Notes: generated by a model from the sequence alone, not told the origin. DNA of 64,000 nucleotides from Symsagittifera roscoffensis (GCF_963678635.1 NC_087066.1:68269477-68333476), one strand, 5' to 3'. Positions 52,082 through 63,039 are shown, counted from the stretch's first letter. Numbers and translations are program-made.

Positions 52082-52418
52082 TCGATAATGCGTTAAAATT
52101 GTAAATTCAAACAAACGTTTTTGCACATTTTCGTGCATCTAAAAATTCTAAACTATCTGTACAAAATTATCAAAGATCATAAAAAGTGTCACACACATCA
52201 TTACTTCAAAATTTTAAAAATTCAACTAATCAAAACTTTACAAATATCACTGAAATTATGTAACAATTATTATGTAACAACTTTAAACATTTTGTCACAA
52301 ATTTCAGAGATTTTTCATCCTTTTTGTTTTCACAATTTCGTTTTGTCGCAAATTTTTACGCTAACATGTAAATTGTTTCAAAATTTTGTTGTTTTAGCCA
52401 GAATTTTTCGATTCTGAA

Positions 52419-52880
52419 CTATAGCCTTAGTGTCAGCTCCCTACTTCTAAACTCGTCGCGCGTGTTAATTGCCCGTCTCTCTTTCCTAATGTGCAGCGCC
52501 TCTAATGTAAGTAACTTGATGCTGCTGGACGCCTGGTCGATTATTTTCCAATTAAACTCAGACTTACCACTCTCACTACCACACTGCCTTATATGCTGTC
52601 CAACTGGGGTATCCTCTTTTCGGTGTTCCTCAATCCTTTTGGTGAGATGTCGGACCGTCTGGCCAACATGGATGGATTTGCACCCACAACATTCAAGTCT
52701 GTACACCAATTTCGATTCCAGTTCACTGGAGAAGGAGGATTTTAGAGAGGGCATACAAGTTTTCATTTTCCTCGTCGTGAATATTATCAGCGCATTGGTG
52801 ATATCGAGCACTTTTTTTTTGCTAATGTCTGACTGTGGTTTCCCTATATTGGACCATCAAGATGGTTGGTGAATCACTGC
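52419..52880 (-). pseudogene. PLE GIY-YIG endonuclease domain
   Basis: The open frame 52811-52419 encodes TTRKMKTCMPSLKSSF, then LVYRLECCGCKSIHVGQTVRHL, then RIEEH and PVGQHI. This is the GIY-YIG endonuclease of Penelope-like elements, with the YRL and HVGQT segments standing for the two signature strands and Arg in the following helix. The preceding LMVQYR block near 52,855 is read in a neighbouring frame. The enzyme nicks target DNA for integration. Confidence 0.85.
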
Positions 52881-54610
52881 TGTAATCACAGGGCTTCTCA
52901 GCCATGTTTTTTTTTGTTTTTGCCCTCGCTGATGATCTTTTCAAGGGCATGGGATGCAACCCAAGACGACCAACTTTCCGGATATTGGTTATCCAACCAC
53001 TGCTCACGGTTGATTTTCTTAGCTTTATCATATTCTTCCCATTTTGACGTACTGCGGAAAACCCCGGTGAACAGTTCCTTCAATCACACTTCTCTTGTAC
53101 TGAAGGGGGCGCAGCTTCTAAAATTTAGTATGGTACCTGTATCTGTTGGTTTTTGATACGACCCACAGCTAATTTTCCTACTTTTGTCAATACTAATTTG
53201 TAAATCCAAAAATGCCAAATTTTTGTTTGTGTTTGGTGTCTCTTTTGTGAACTGTAAATTTGGATGTAGTGAATTTGCAGCCCGTAGCACTTTTTCAGGA
53301 TCACCCTTCACTGTACTCACTATATCGTCAACGTAACGGAGAAATAACTTAGCTTGTTGCACTGACTTATTTTGCTCTCTTCTTGCGATGCATTTTCTAC
53401 AGTACCAGACGGTTTCACTTATTTTTCGATACTCATCATCTAAAACATCACCGCATTTTACGTGATACCAGTTCAAAAAGCATTCACATTCTACACCTTT
53501 TGACCTAAACGTGACTTTCTTATTGCACTCGGGACATATTCCATTAAGATCTTTCTCGGGCGAAAACATTTCGGGAATATCCCTCGATAGTGCAGTTTCG
53601 TACTGCTTCAGCCAAAGATTCGCTAAAATAACGGCAAGAGATGCCCCCTTTGCCAAACCATCTTTCTGAACGTACCATGTTTCATTGCACTTGAAATGGA
53701 CTTGACTAACTGCCATGTTCAACAGTCTCTTCATGGTTTTCCTAGCAACTGATGGTGGTTCATCTTGCTCATACAGTTTTCTCAGAGCTATGTCTATTGC
53801 TTCTTTCAGAGGAACATTTGTGTACAAACTCTTCACATCAAGAGATATCAAAGTTTTATTGGGCTCAAGATTAATGCTCTCTAAGCTTTCTCTCGCATCT
53901 AGTGAGTTGGTTTCGATGTTTGCGCCCTCAATTTTTTCAAAAAATTTTGCAAGAACCTTGTTCAAGTTATAATAAGAGCTACTAGGCAAGCAGAGGACCG
54001 ATTTTAATGGGGTATTCACTTTATGCACTTTGGCCAACCCATAAAGCCTGGCGGGCTGCCCCCCAGTAGACCTCATCCTTGTGTAGAGACTCTCACTTAT
54101 TTCATCTTTTTTCCTCATAGCCAACAACTCTTTATTGATGTCTCTTTCTATCTTCAAAACAATCGCATCACTTGTTCCTTTACTTTTGCTGAATTGATTT
54201 GAATCTAATGTATCCGACAACTTGTTCTCGTAGGTGTCCTTTCTCATTACACAAAAACCAACGCCTTTGTCATACGGTACCGCAACCAATCCATTACTCT
54301 TCAGATACTTTCGAGCCTTTTCAACGCCTTTGTCAGATGGTGTTTGTTTTACCCTTTTAGCATAGGCTTTTGCCACCGCTCCGATCTCACAAAGGGCCTC
54401 CCCGAGGACTTTACGATTTTTGAGATCCGATAGAAAGATGTCAATGTCGGCGAGAAAGTGTGTCTCATAAAATTTATCCCTCAAGGGATGCTTCGGCCCT
54501 AATGCCAACACTTGTTGTACCCAATTTGGTAATTCAACATCATCAAGAGCTCTTACCGAACCCTCACCTTGCTTCCCTAGAGGTCGGTCTTGCCTTTCTG
54601 ATAGTTTCAT
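52881..54610 (-). pseudogene. PLE reverse transcriptase with an inserted zinc finger
   Basis: A 508-codon frame (54610-53084) holds the PLE RT: the DKG motif (VPYDKGVGFCV), the RSTGGQPARLYGLAKVHK block, LDVKSLYTNVP with catalytic Asp, GLAKGASLAVILANLWLK, and FLRYVDDIV. Between the last two lies a ~50-residue Cys/His cluster (CPECNKK, CECFLNWYHVKC, VWYCRKC) resembling a PHD-type finger. A frameshift near 53,090 precedes the rest of the C-terminal part (REQWLDNQYPESWSSW). The ATG overlaps the stop of the upstream ORF as TAATG. The RT copies element RNA at a nicked target. Confidence 0.88.
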
Positions 54611-55044
54611 TAGCTTCTTCTGATGGGTCTCTTTGACTGTTGCTGTTTGTCTTTGTCCCTATGACTTAAATAATTAATTACCGAAGGCCAAAACTTCCCA
54701 TCTACACCCCTCTGTACTGCGCTTCTCGCCCTTTCTAGTTTGACTTCAACGTTTTTCTCATCTCTCCTTGCCTTGTTTTTCTCCGTTCTTAGAAGTTTTG
54801 TCTGAAAACTGTGTACCGCTTGGTTCGAAAACACCCCATTTTCCGGTACCCTGAACCTTAAAAAATCAAGTATAATGTCGTTTTCTAGACAAATTCTCAA
54901 AAATTTATTACGTTGGTGACAGTTGAGAAATTTGACATATATGGACGCATAATCACGGACTAATTTCCAAATGAGTTTGTTTTTCAAAGACCAAATCAAG
55001 AATGGAGGTGGGAGTACAACTGTGCTCATTGGTTTGCAGGCCAC
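54610..55044 (-). CDS. PLE N-terminal ORF
   Basis: A 144-codon frame lies directly upstream of the RT ORF and overlaps it by the TA of TAATG. It has the block FLRICLENDIILDFLRFRVP, then a Lys/Arg/Glu-rich helix and GKFWPSVINYLSH, as in the N-terminal part of other Penelope-like proteins. In most relatives this region is fused to the RT, so the separation could be a frameshift or real coupling of two ORFs. Confidence 0.65.
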   Translation of the reverse strand: MACKPMSTVVLPPPFLIWSLKNKLIWKLVRDYASIYVKFLNCHQRNKFLRICLENDIILDFLRFRVPENGVFSNQAVHSFQTKLLRTEKNKARRDEKNVEVKLERARSAVQRGVDGKFWPSVINYLSHRDKDKQQQSKRPIRRS

Positions 55045-55090
55045 GAGGAATAAACCTCACGTGACACAAAGCAACTCAAATAACACAAGT

Positions 55091-55523
55091 TTAACTCAAC
55101 CTCTCCGTTGAAGCCTCCTCGTCAGTCGGACCAACAGTTGCCTCGCTTATGTTCACCAGTCTTCTTTTCTCCGCCCTCCTTCTCGATTGAGATTTCTTTT
55201 TCGTGTTTGAACGAAGCTTAGACAAGACAGCTGGCAGGTTGTCTTGGTGTTCGAACACAATCCTCAAAGACTTTAGCTCCAGCTGGACGTCCTGGTGCAG
55301 TGCCTGATATTCGTTGACCAGCTCCGTTCTTCTCTTCCTCTTTGAAATGAGACACTTTGTAATAGGAACGACAAGAATACCCGAGCTGATCAGCTGGTTC
55401 CTGATATCCGGTGTACCGTTTCTCTGACAGTATACAATTGCGCTGATATTTGTCAGTGTCTTCAGGATTTCTGTCAATTCCTCTACAGTGCAAGTTCTGT
55501 AATTGTACTGTAGAGCTCTGTAA
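55091..55523 (-). pseudogene. PLE 5' coding region
   Basis: The frame is open from 55,594 down to 55,091, but the part above 55,523 is array DNA. Inside the element it reads CTVEELTEILKTL and on to a basic, coiled-coil-like stretch with KSQSRRRAEKRR. No Met is present inside the element part. It may be the 3' end of an N-terminal ORF whose start was lost. Confidence 0.5.
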
Positions 55524-56217
55524 GTTATTGTTTTTGTTGAAATTAGAATTGGTGTGAATTGTTTACAAATTATTGCCTTCTTTTGTCCAAACACTTAGAA
55601 TTCGGCTGTTTTTCTCATTAATTTTACAAGCATGGCTGGCGCCGGGCTCAGGTTTTCGAATAATTTCTTTTCTTTTGTGCCTGTTGCATCGCGAGGTCTC
55701 TTTTTTCCGCATGAGATCAATTTCGGCAACCCTTTGTGAAAACTTAACAAATTTAGGTTTAATGGCTCCACTTCTAGATGGTTGATTGTGCGAATGGAAA
55801 ATATTTTTTCATTCAAAATGGCATCAACTGTTTTTGAGGGCTGTAGCACCTTTTGCAAGGTTTTACTCTGATTTCTCATTGATTGTTTTTCCGTGTTCAT
55901 CAGTTTTATTATCTTCATTTGCCCAAAATGTTCAAAGTCTTCCACTTGTTATATGTTTTCAGCCTCTCTGCATAGTGCCATTTGACCAGAATGAACCTGA
56001 AATTTTGCTTTACCAGCAATTTTTAAATGGAGAAGTTTTGCGGGAAGATATGCTAATTTTGACTATTAGCAGTCTTATTTATAAAACTAAACGAATTGGG
56101 AGGGGTAAGTTTGGACTGACATGGTTATTTTCAATGATTAGACTTCGGCCTGCATGACAAGTAACATTTTTTTACTGCGACAACTAAAATAGGAAAAATC
56201 AGACAGACAATTTGCGC
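55524..56217. repeat. Diverged array unit 5, right part
   Basis: This continues the 2.83-kb unit from GTTATTGTTTTTGTTGAAATTAG to the CTGATCAGAATTG end. Relative to the array units it has about 75 extra bases near 55,629-55,705 (GGCTGGCGCCGGGCTC region). It carries the variant of the recurrent minus-strand ORF at 55,595-55,945. Confidence 0.8.
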
Positions 56218-59200
56218 TGATCAGAATTGACGCATGATAGGTATAGTAGACGAGAAAAATTGCAGTCGTCGTGAAAAAACGCTCCGAGTTGTAACGATTG
56301 TGCAGCTACAATCGTTACAGTCCAGATTATCAAACCAGGAGGGCTGACGGGAATGATTGCTACTCTTCCTGGTTGTGAAGAAGACATCTCTTCATCCGGA
56401 TTCAAGAATCCGGATTCAAGAATCCGGATGAATCCGGAGAGGTATCGGAGAGCAATTGTAAACTTATATTTTACTTTTATTTAACCAATCTTGGCTTGCT
56501 TGAATGTCCTGAGTTGAATTACTTGAATGTCCTGAGTGCAGCTACAATCGTTACAGGGCAGATCCCCAAACCAGGAGGGCTGACGGGAAGGATTGCTACT
56601 CTTCCTGGTTGTGAAGAAGACATCTCTTCATCCGGATTCAAGAATCTCTTCATCCGGGTTCAAGAATCCGGAGAGGTATCGGAGAGCAATTGTAAACTTA
56701 TATTTAACCAATCTTGGCTGGCTTGAATGTCCTGAGTTGAATTACAGTAACATCGATATCATTTTTATATTGTGAGAAGCTAGGAGTTGAGGGGAAGGGT
56801 CGTTTCATCTCCGATGGATAGAATGGTTGCCCTGCAGCTACAATCGTTATCAGCTACAATGAATCCGGAGAGGTATCGGAGAGCAATTGTAAACTTATAT
56901 TTTACTTATATTTAACCAATCTTGGCTTGCTTGAATGTCTTGATTTGAATTACAGTAACATCAATATCATTTTTATAATGTGAGAAGCTAGGAGTTGAGG
57001 GGAAGGGTCGTTTCATCTCCGATGGATAGAATGATTTTGCCCACTGATCAACATTTTTGTGATCAATATATTTTTTACTGCGACAACTAAAAAAGGAAAA
57101 ATCAGACAGACAATTTGCGCTGATCAGAATTGACGCATGATAGGTATAGTAGACGAGAAAAATTGTAGTCGTAGTGAAAAAACGCTCCGAGTTGTAACGA
57201 TTGTGCAGCTACAATCGTTACAGTCCAGATTATCAAACCAGGAGGGCTGACGGGAATGATTGCTACTCTTCCTGGTTGTGAAGAAGACATCTCTTCATCC
57301 GGATTCAAGAATCCGGATTCAAGAATCCGGATGAATCCGGAGAGGTATCGGAGAGCAATTGTAAACTTATATTTTACTTTTATTTAACCAATCTTGGCTT
57401 GCTTGAATGTCTTGATTTGAATTACAGTAACATCAATATCATTTTTATAATGTGAGAAGCTAGGAGTTGAGGGGAAGGGTCGTTTCATCTCCGATGGATA
57501 GAATGATTTTGCCCACTGATCAACATTTTTGTGATCAATATATTTTTTACTGCGACAACTAAAAAAGGAAAAATCAGACAGACAATTTGCGCTGATCAGA
57601 ATTGACGCATGATAGGTATAGTAGACGAGAAAAATTGTAGTCGTCGTGAAAAAACGCTCCGAGTTGTAACGATTGTGCAGCTACAATCGTTACAGTCCAG
57701 ATTATCAAACCAGGAGGGCTGACGGGAATGATTGCTACTCTTCCTGGTTGTGAAGAAGACATCTCTTCATCCGGATTCAAGAATCCGGATTCAAGAATCC
57801 GGATGAATCCGGAGAGGTATCGGAGAGCAATTGTAAACTTATATTTTACTTATATTTAACCAATCTTGGCTTGCTTGAATGTCTTGAGTTGAATTACTTG
57901 AATGTCCTGAGTGCAGCTACAATCGTTACAGGGCAGATCCCCAAACCAGGAGGGCTGACGGGAAGGATTGCTACTCTTCCTGGTTGTGAAGAAGACATCT
58001 CTTCATCCGGATTCAAGAATCTCTTCATCCGGGTTCAAGAATCCGGAGAGGTATCGGAGAGCAATTGTAAACTTATATTTAACCAATCTTGGCTTGCTTG
58101 AATGTCCTGATTTGAATTACAGTAACATCAATATCATTTTTATATTGTGAGAAGCTAGGAGTTGAGGGGAAGGGTCGTTTCATCTCCGATGGATAGAATG
58201 ATTTTGCCCACTGATCAACATTTTTGTGATCAATATTTTTTTTACTGCGACAACTAAAAAAGAAAAAATCAGACAGACAATTTGCGCTGATCAGAATTGA
58301 CGCATGATAGGTATAGTAGACGAGAAAAATTGCAGTCGTCGTGAAAAAACGCTCCGAGTTGTAACGATTGTGCAGCTACAATCGTTACAGGGCAGATCCC
58401 CAAATCAGGAGGGCTGACGGGAATGATTGCTACTCTTCCTGGTTGTGAAGAAGACATCTCTTCATCCGGATTCAAGAATCCGGATTCAAGAATCCGGATG
58501 AATCCGGAGAGGTATCGGAGAGCAATTGTAAACTTATATTTTACTTATATTTAACCAATCTTGGCTTGCTTGAATGTCCTGAGTTAAATTACAGTAACAT
58601 CGATATCATTTTTATATTGTGAGAAGCTAGGAGTTGAGGGGTTGACCTCTCCGGATTCATGAAACCGGAGAGGTATCGAAGAGCCATTGTAAACTTATAT
58701 TTAACCAATCTTGGCTTGCTTGAATGTCCTGAGTTGAATTACAGTAACATCGATATCATTTTTATATTGTGAGAAGCTAGGAGTTGAGGGGAAGGGTCGT
58801 TTCCTCTCCGATTGATAGAATGGTTGCCCTGCAGCTACAATCGTTATCAGCTACAATGAAACCGGAGAGGTATCGGAGAGCAATTGTAAACTTATATTTT
58901 ACTTATATTTAACCAATCTTGGCTTGCTTGAATGTCCTGAATTGAATTACAGTAACATCGATATCATTTTTATATTGTGAGAAGCTAGGATCAACATTTT
59001 TGCCCTGCAGCTACAATGCCCTGCAGCTACAATCGTTACAGGGCAGATCCCCAAACCAGGAGGACTGACGGGAATGATTGCTACTCTTCCTGGTTGTGAA
59101 GAAGACATCTCTTCATCCGGATTCACAATCTGATGAACACGGAAACTGATGAACACGGAAAAAAAATCAATGAGAAATCAGAGTAACTAAAAAAGGAAAA

Positions 59201-59775
59201 ATCAGATAGACAATTTGCGCTGATCAGAATTGACGCATGATAGGTATAGTAGACGAGAAAAATTGCAGTCGTCGTGAAAAAACGCTCCGAGTTGTAACGA
59301 TTGTGCAGCTGCAATCGTTACAGGGCAGATCCCCAAACCAGCAGGGCTGACGGGAATGATTGCTACTCTTCCTGGTTGTGAAGAAGACATCTCTTCATCC
59401 GGATTCAAGAATCCGGATTCAAGAATCTGGAGAGGTATCGGAGAGCAATTGTAAACTTATATTTTACTTATATTTAACCAATCTTGGCTTGCTTGAATGT
59501 CCTGAGTTGAATTACTTGAATGTCCTGAGTGCAGCTACAATCGTTACAGGGCAGATCCCCAAACCAGGAGGGCTGACGGGAAGGATTGCTACTCTCCCTG
59601 GTTGTGAAGAAGACATCTCTTCATCCGGATTCAAGAATCTCTTCATCCGGGTTCAAGAATCCGGAGAGGTATCGAAGAGCAATTGTAAACTTATATTTTA
59701 CTTATATTTAACCAATCTTGGCTTGCTTGAATGTCCTGAGTTGAATTACAGTAACATCGATATCATTTTTATATT

Positions 59776-60155
59776 GTGAGAAGCAGCTTGAATGTCCTGC
59801 TTGAATGTCATGAGTTGAATTACTTGAATGTCCTGAGTGCAGCTACAATCGTTACAGGGCAGATCCCCAAACCAGGAGGGCTGACGGGAATGATTGCTAC
59901 TCTTCCTGGTTGTGAAGAAGACATCTCTTCATCCGGATTCAAACCAGGAGGGCTGACGGGAATGATTGCTACTCTTCCTGGTTGTGAAGAAGACATCTCT
60001 TCATCCGGATTCAAGAATCTCTTCATCCGGATTCAAGAATCCGGAGAGGTATCGAAGAGCAATTGTAAACTTATATTTTACTTATATTTAACCAATCTTG
60101 GCTTGCTTGAATGTCCTGAGTTGAATTACAGTAACATCGATATCATTTTTATATT
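59776..60155. repeat. 380-bp tandem duplication, copy 1
   Basis: The 380 bp starting GCTTGAATGTCCTGCTTG region are repeated directly at 60,156-60,535 with only a few differences. Within each copy the CCAGGAGGGCTGACGG block is itself doubled. Confidence 0.9.
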
Positions 60156-60535
60156 GTGAGAAGCAGCTTGAATGTCCTGCTTGAATGTCATGAGTTGAAT
60201 TACTTGAATGTCCTGAGTGCAGCTACAATCGTTACAGGGCAGATCCCCAAACCAGGAGGGCTGACGGGAATGATTGCTACTCTTCCTGGTTGTGAAGAAG
60301 ACATCTCTTCATCCGGATTCAAACCAGGAGGGCTGACGGGAATGATTGCTACTCTTCCTGGTTGTGAAGAAGACATCTCTTCATCCGGATTCAAGAATCT
60401 CTTCATCCGGATTCAAGAATCCGGAGAGGTATCGGAGAGCAATTGTAAACTTATATTTTACTTATATTTATCCAATCTTGGCTTGCTTGAATGTCCTGAG
60501 TTGAATTACAGTAACATCGATATCATTTTTATATT
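60156..60535. repeat. 380-bp tandem duplication, copy 2
   Basis: Second copy of the preceding block. The near identity shows a very recent duplication inside the composite array. Confidence 0.9.
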
Positions 60536-60649
60536 GTGAGAAGCTAGGAGTTGAGGGGAAGGGTCGTTTCATCTCCGATGGATAGAATGATTTTGTCCAC
60601 TGATCAAAAACAAATTAATATGATAATTTAGTAATAGACCTGTTTTTAG

Positions 60650-60840
60650 GAGTAGCCTCATGGTATGAAGATACTGAGACCCAGCCACTAGCTCATTATT
60701 TTGCATGTAACTTATTGAATTTGAGCGGTTCAGCCAATAGCTTTCGTAACGATTTCATCGACGCGATGTTACGAGAACCACCCATTGAGCTGGCTTGGTT
60801 GAGACTGTTAAAAGCATTTGAAGCTGTGTTTAGACGCTAG
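60650..60840 (+). other. Possible terminal exon
   Basis: Following a splice-acceptor-like TGTTTTTAG ending at 60,649, a frame from GTA at 60,652 runs 62 codons to TAG at 60,838. It encodes SWYEDTETQPLAHYF, then FRNDFIDAMLREPP and WLRLLKAFEAVFRR, a sequence with ordinary protein composition, unlike the surrounding repeats. It is too short for domain assignment. It may be the last exon of a host gene or the end of a retroelement ORF. Confidence 0.35.
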
Positions 60841-60999
60841 CCAGTCCTTTTAGTACCTAGCTTTGTTGTTTATTGATTACGTAATTCATTATGTAATTAC
60901 AGTTGTTGAAATTTGATTGGTCAAAAAGTTCTAAAGCATTTTTGTAGACATGTTACTCATTTTTCAGATCTTTGATCGTTTTGTAAATATTTTAAAAAT

Positions 61000-61065
61000 T
61001 TTAATCCTGATGATGCACAAAATGCGCGAAAACGTTTGAATTATTATTTTAAATTTCTTATACCT
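61000..61065 (+). other. PLE-type 3' end motif
   Basis: CCTGATGATGCACAAAATGC followed by GCGAAAACGTTTGAA resembles the 3' hairpin of the minus-strand PLE at 52,090-52,130 (GATGCAC, hairpin, AAAACGTTTG), but in plus orientation. It is probably the end of another degraded Penelope-like copy. The CTGATGA...GAAA order recalls the hammerhead ribozyme core found in PLEs, though stem I is not convincing. Confidence 0.4.
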
Positions 61066-61145
61066 AGCTTTAGTTTCCGTCGGCATGTACTTCCAGGCGA
61101 ATGTTATTTTTGACATCTAGTGTTTATTGTGTTCGGTAATTTTTG

Positions 61146-61260
61146 TGATTTTATCCACGAAAACAGCTTCTAACATCACTCAAGTTGTAGCCATGATCAA
61201 TTCCTCCGTGATAAAGGTTATTGTTTTTGTTGAAATTAGAATTGGTGTGAATTGTTAAAA
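61146..61260. repeat. Fragment of the 2.83-kb unit
   Basis: CCACGAAAACAGCTTCTAAC through the TCACTCAAGTTGTAGCCATG block to GTTATTGTTTTTGTTG matches the tandem units closely. It is a small dispersed fragment. Confidence 0.8.
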
Positions 61261-61408
61261 TTAGAATTGGATTAGAATTGGTTGAAATTAGAATTTTTGA
61301 CATCTAGTGATTTTTGAATTATTACCTGAAATTAGAATTGGATTAGTTGAAATTAGAATTGGTTGAAATTAGAATTTTTGACATCTAGTGATTTTTGAAT
61401 TATTACCT
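61256..61408. repeat. Short tandem duplication
   Basis: A block of about 70-75 bp with TTGAAATTAGAATTTTTGAC and CTAGTGATTTTTGAATTATT occurs twice in a row. No coding potential. Confidence 0.75.
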
Positions 61409-61559
61409 GCGCTACTATAGAATTAACTGCATTGCTGATTGCTTTTTCACCGCGGAGCCTATTGAATTTAGCGATTTTGACTCGCTTTCATCTTCGTTAA
61501 ATGGACTCAGAACTATACCAGTTCTGTTTGTGCCGTATGTGAACTGTTTCCAGCATAAG

Positions 61560-62420
61560 TAAGTTATGGAAGTTGCCTGTTTGATCCATCATTTTTGACT
61601 TCAACCCATACCTGCAACCATCTGTATCACATTTCTGCTAATGCTGGCCCACCGGGGTGTCCTCACGAAGTTCCTCGATCCTGTTGGTTACGTGTCAGAC
61701 CGTTTGGAGGACATAGGTGGATTTACATCTACAACAGGTAAGCTGAGAAACCACTCTAGATGTCAGTTAACGTTCAAGGGGGCCTCAGTAATGCTTTTTG
61801 AAATCCTTGTATCGATATTAATTTGATATGCAGTTATCTGTCGTACTTCGGATGAAATTGCGATGGACTTTTTTTGATACTGTAACGTATGAATGAGAGG
61901 TGGGCGATGTCTCTGCTCTCTGTTGTGGACGATGTCTCTAATCTTCCTTTGTAATTGTAACTCTACCCATCTGACCATCTTTCCGGATATTGATTTTCCA
62001 ACCATTCGTTTTTATTAGCACCCAATGCCTCGTTGAATTCTTCCCATGTTGAGGTATTCCTACGCACTATCGACCGTTCATTCCTTTTGTATTGCAAAGG
62101 GGCACAACTTCAGTGTCGGTGGGTTTCTGATAGCAACCGCTGTTGACATTTTTCTGTGAAATTTTAATCTTAGTTTTCCAAAAATGACAAATTACTTTAC
62201 TTTCAAGAAAATGGAAATCGGTAAAAGGTTATACTTGAGTTTCATGTGGGACGATGAATCGAGTTTTGCACGATCACAGCTTTTTGCGACATCTTTTTTT
62301 GGCGTAACTACTGTCCGCTGTATAAAATTGTTGTCTTTGTTTCTGCTCCCATTTTTCTTTGATACTAACTTGACGCTAGAAATTGTTTCTCGACTTGTTT
62401 CCTCATTAGTTTTTTAGAGG
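61560..62420 (-). pseudogene. Old Penelope-like relic
   Basis: The stretch aligns with the PLE at 52,600-53,220 in the same minus orientation: GGTGTCCTCACGAAGTTCCT against GGTATCCTCTTTTCGGTGTT (endonuclease part), TTTCCGGATATTGATTTTCC near 61,980, and TTGTATTGCAAAGGGGCACA near 62,090. Many indels and no long frame remain. It is an older insertion than the 52,082-55,523 copy. Confidence 0.75.
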
Positions 62421-62764
62421 ACGTTCGCAATATTAATTTCGCGTTTTTTCCCCATTTTGTTACTACGGTGTTTCGTCATGTTTGGTCAACTAGCTAGTAT
62501 TCCGTCTGCGATATGTCTATGTCTATAAAAATCAATTCAACAATAGAAACGCCGAAGAAAGAAAAACACATCGAGAACATACATTACCTCACTTTTTTTC
62601 GAAAGCAGGGACGATAAAACTTCAAATTATAATAATTCATAAATATAGTTATAATAATTCAAATTACCAACTTCATTGTAATATATTAGTTGAAATAAAT
62701 ACTCTGACCCATTATAATGAACAATGATGAATCGAGGATTAATAATGAATATGTTTTCTAACAT
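62421..62764. other. AT-rich non-coding DNA
   Basis: No ORF or repeat is recognised in this stretch. Confidence 0.5.
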
Positions 62765-62927
62765 TTATACGGTTGGCTGGAATTCGAATACCATGCGAGT
62801 GTACGCTACTTCGATAGCCTGTTCTTGCCGTAGCAGGGACTGCACTTGGCGCTGGCTGAAGTTGATGGGATCCAGTGTGATAATGAATGGTCCCCAGTAA
62901 CATGACAGCTTCTTCGTGTGGTAAACC
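62765..62927 (-). other. Possible terminal exon, minus strand
   Basis: On the minus strand, after an AG preceded by a weak pyrimidine tract (62,928-62,929), a frame of about 54 codons reads VYHTKKLSCYWGPF, then LDPINFSQRQVQSLL and YTRMVFEFQPTV, ending in TAA at 62,765. GC content and residue mix differ sharply from the AT-rich flanks. I do not recognise the protein. It could be a host-gene exon or a retroelement fragment. Confidence 0.35.
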
Positions 62928-63039
62928 CTGATAGCATATAAATATATAGCCGTCCGACTGTTGTGATTGTTTTTTTTGTGAATTCAGGTACAGTTTTACT
63001 AGCAGAAATTTATTTTAAAACTAAAAGTTATATCTATCT

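Larger units (their letters stand above)
52082..55523 (-). mobile_element. Penelope-like element (PLE), full or 5'-truncated
   Basis: A 3.44-kb minus-strand element carries an N-terminal region, a reverse transcriptase and, downstream, a GIY-YIG-type endonuclease, the canonical order for EN+ Penelope-like elements. Its 3' end (low coordinates) has a hairpin GATGCAC/GTGC followed by AAAAACGTTTG. The 5' end has CTCTACAGT/ACTGTAGAG inverted arms at 55,485-55,518. The first frame has no Met inside the element, so it may be 5'-truncated. Several frameshifts make this copy inactive. Confidence 0.88.
56218..60600. repeat. Composite short-repeat array with LTR-promoter-like cores
   Basis: A patchwork of repeated modules. 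(a) The unit-end block TGATCAGAATTGACGCATG and a 12-bp-stem hairpin TGTAACGATTGT/ACAATCGTTACA. (b) A GC-richer block with ACCAGGAGGGCTGACGG and repeated ATCCGGATTCAAGA. (c) TATATTTAACCAATCTTGGC followed by TTGAATGTCCTGAGTTGAATTAC. (d) GAGAAGCTAGGAGTTGAGG followed by AAGGGTCGTTTCATCTCC. One 472-bp period is clear between 57,119 and 57,591. Module c occurs at least 13 times. Open frames here (68, 76 and 127 codons) only reflect the repeats. Confidence 0.85.

Noticed and set aside
56199-60406. Repeated 60-127-codon ORFs in the composite array as a gene family
   Set aside because: They read through hairpins and short repeats on both strands, with no protein-like features.
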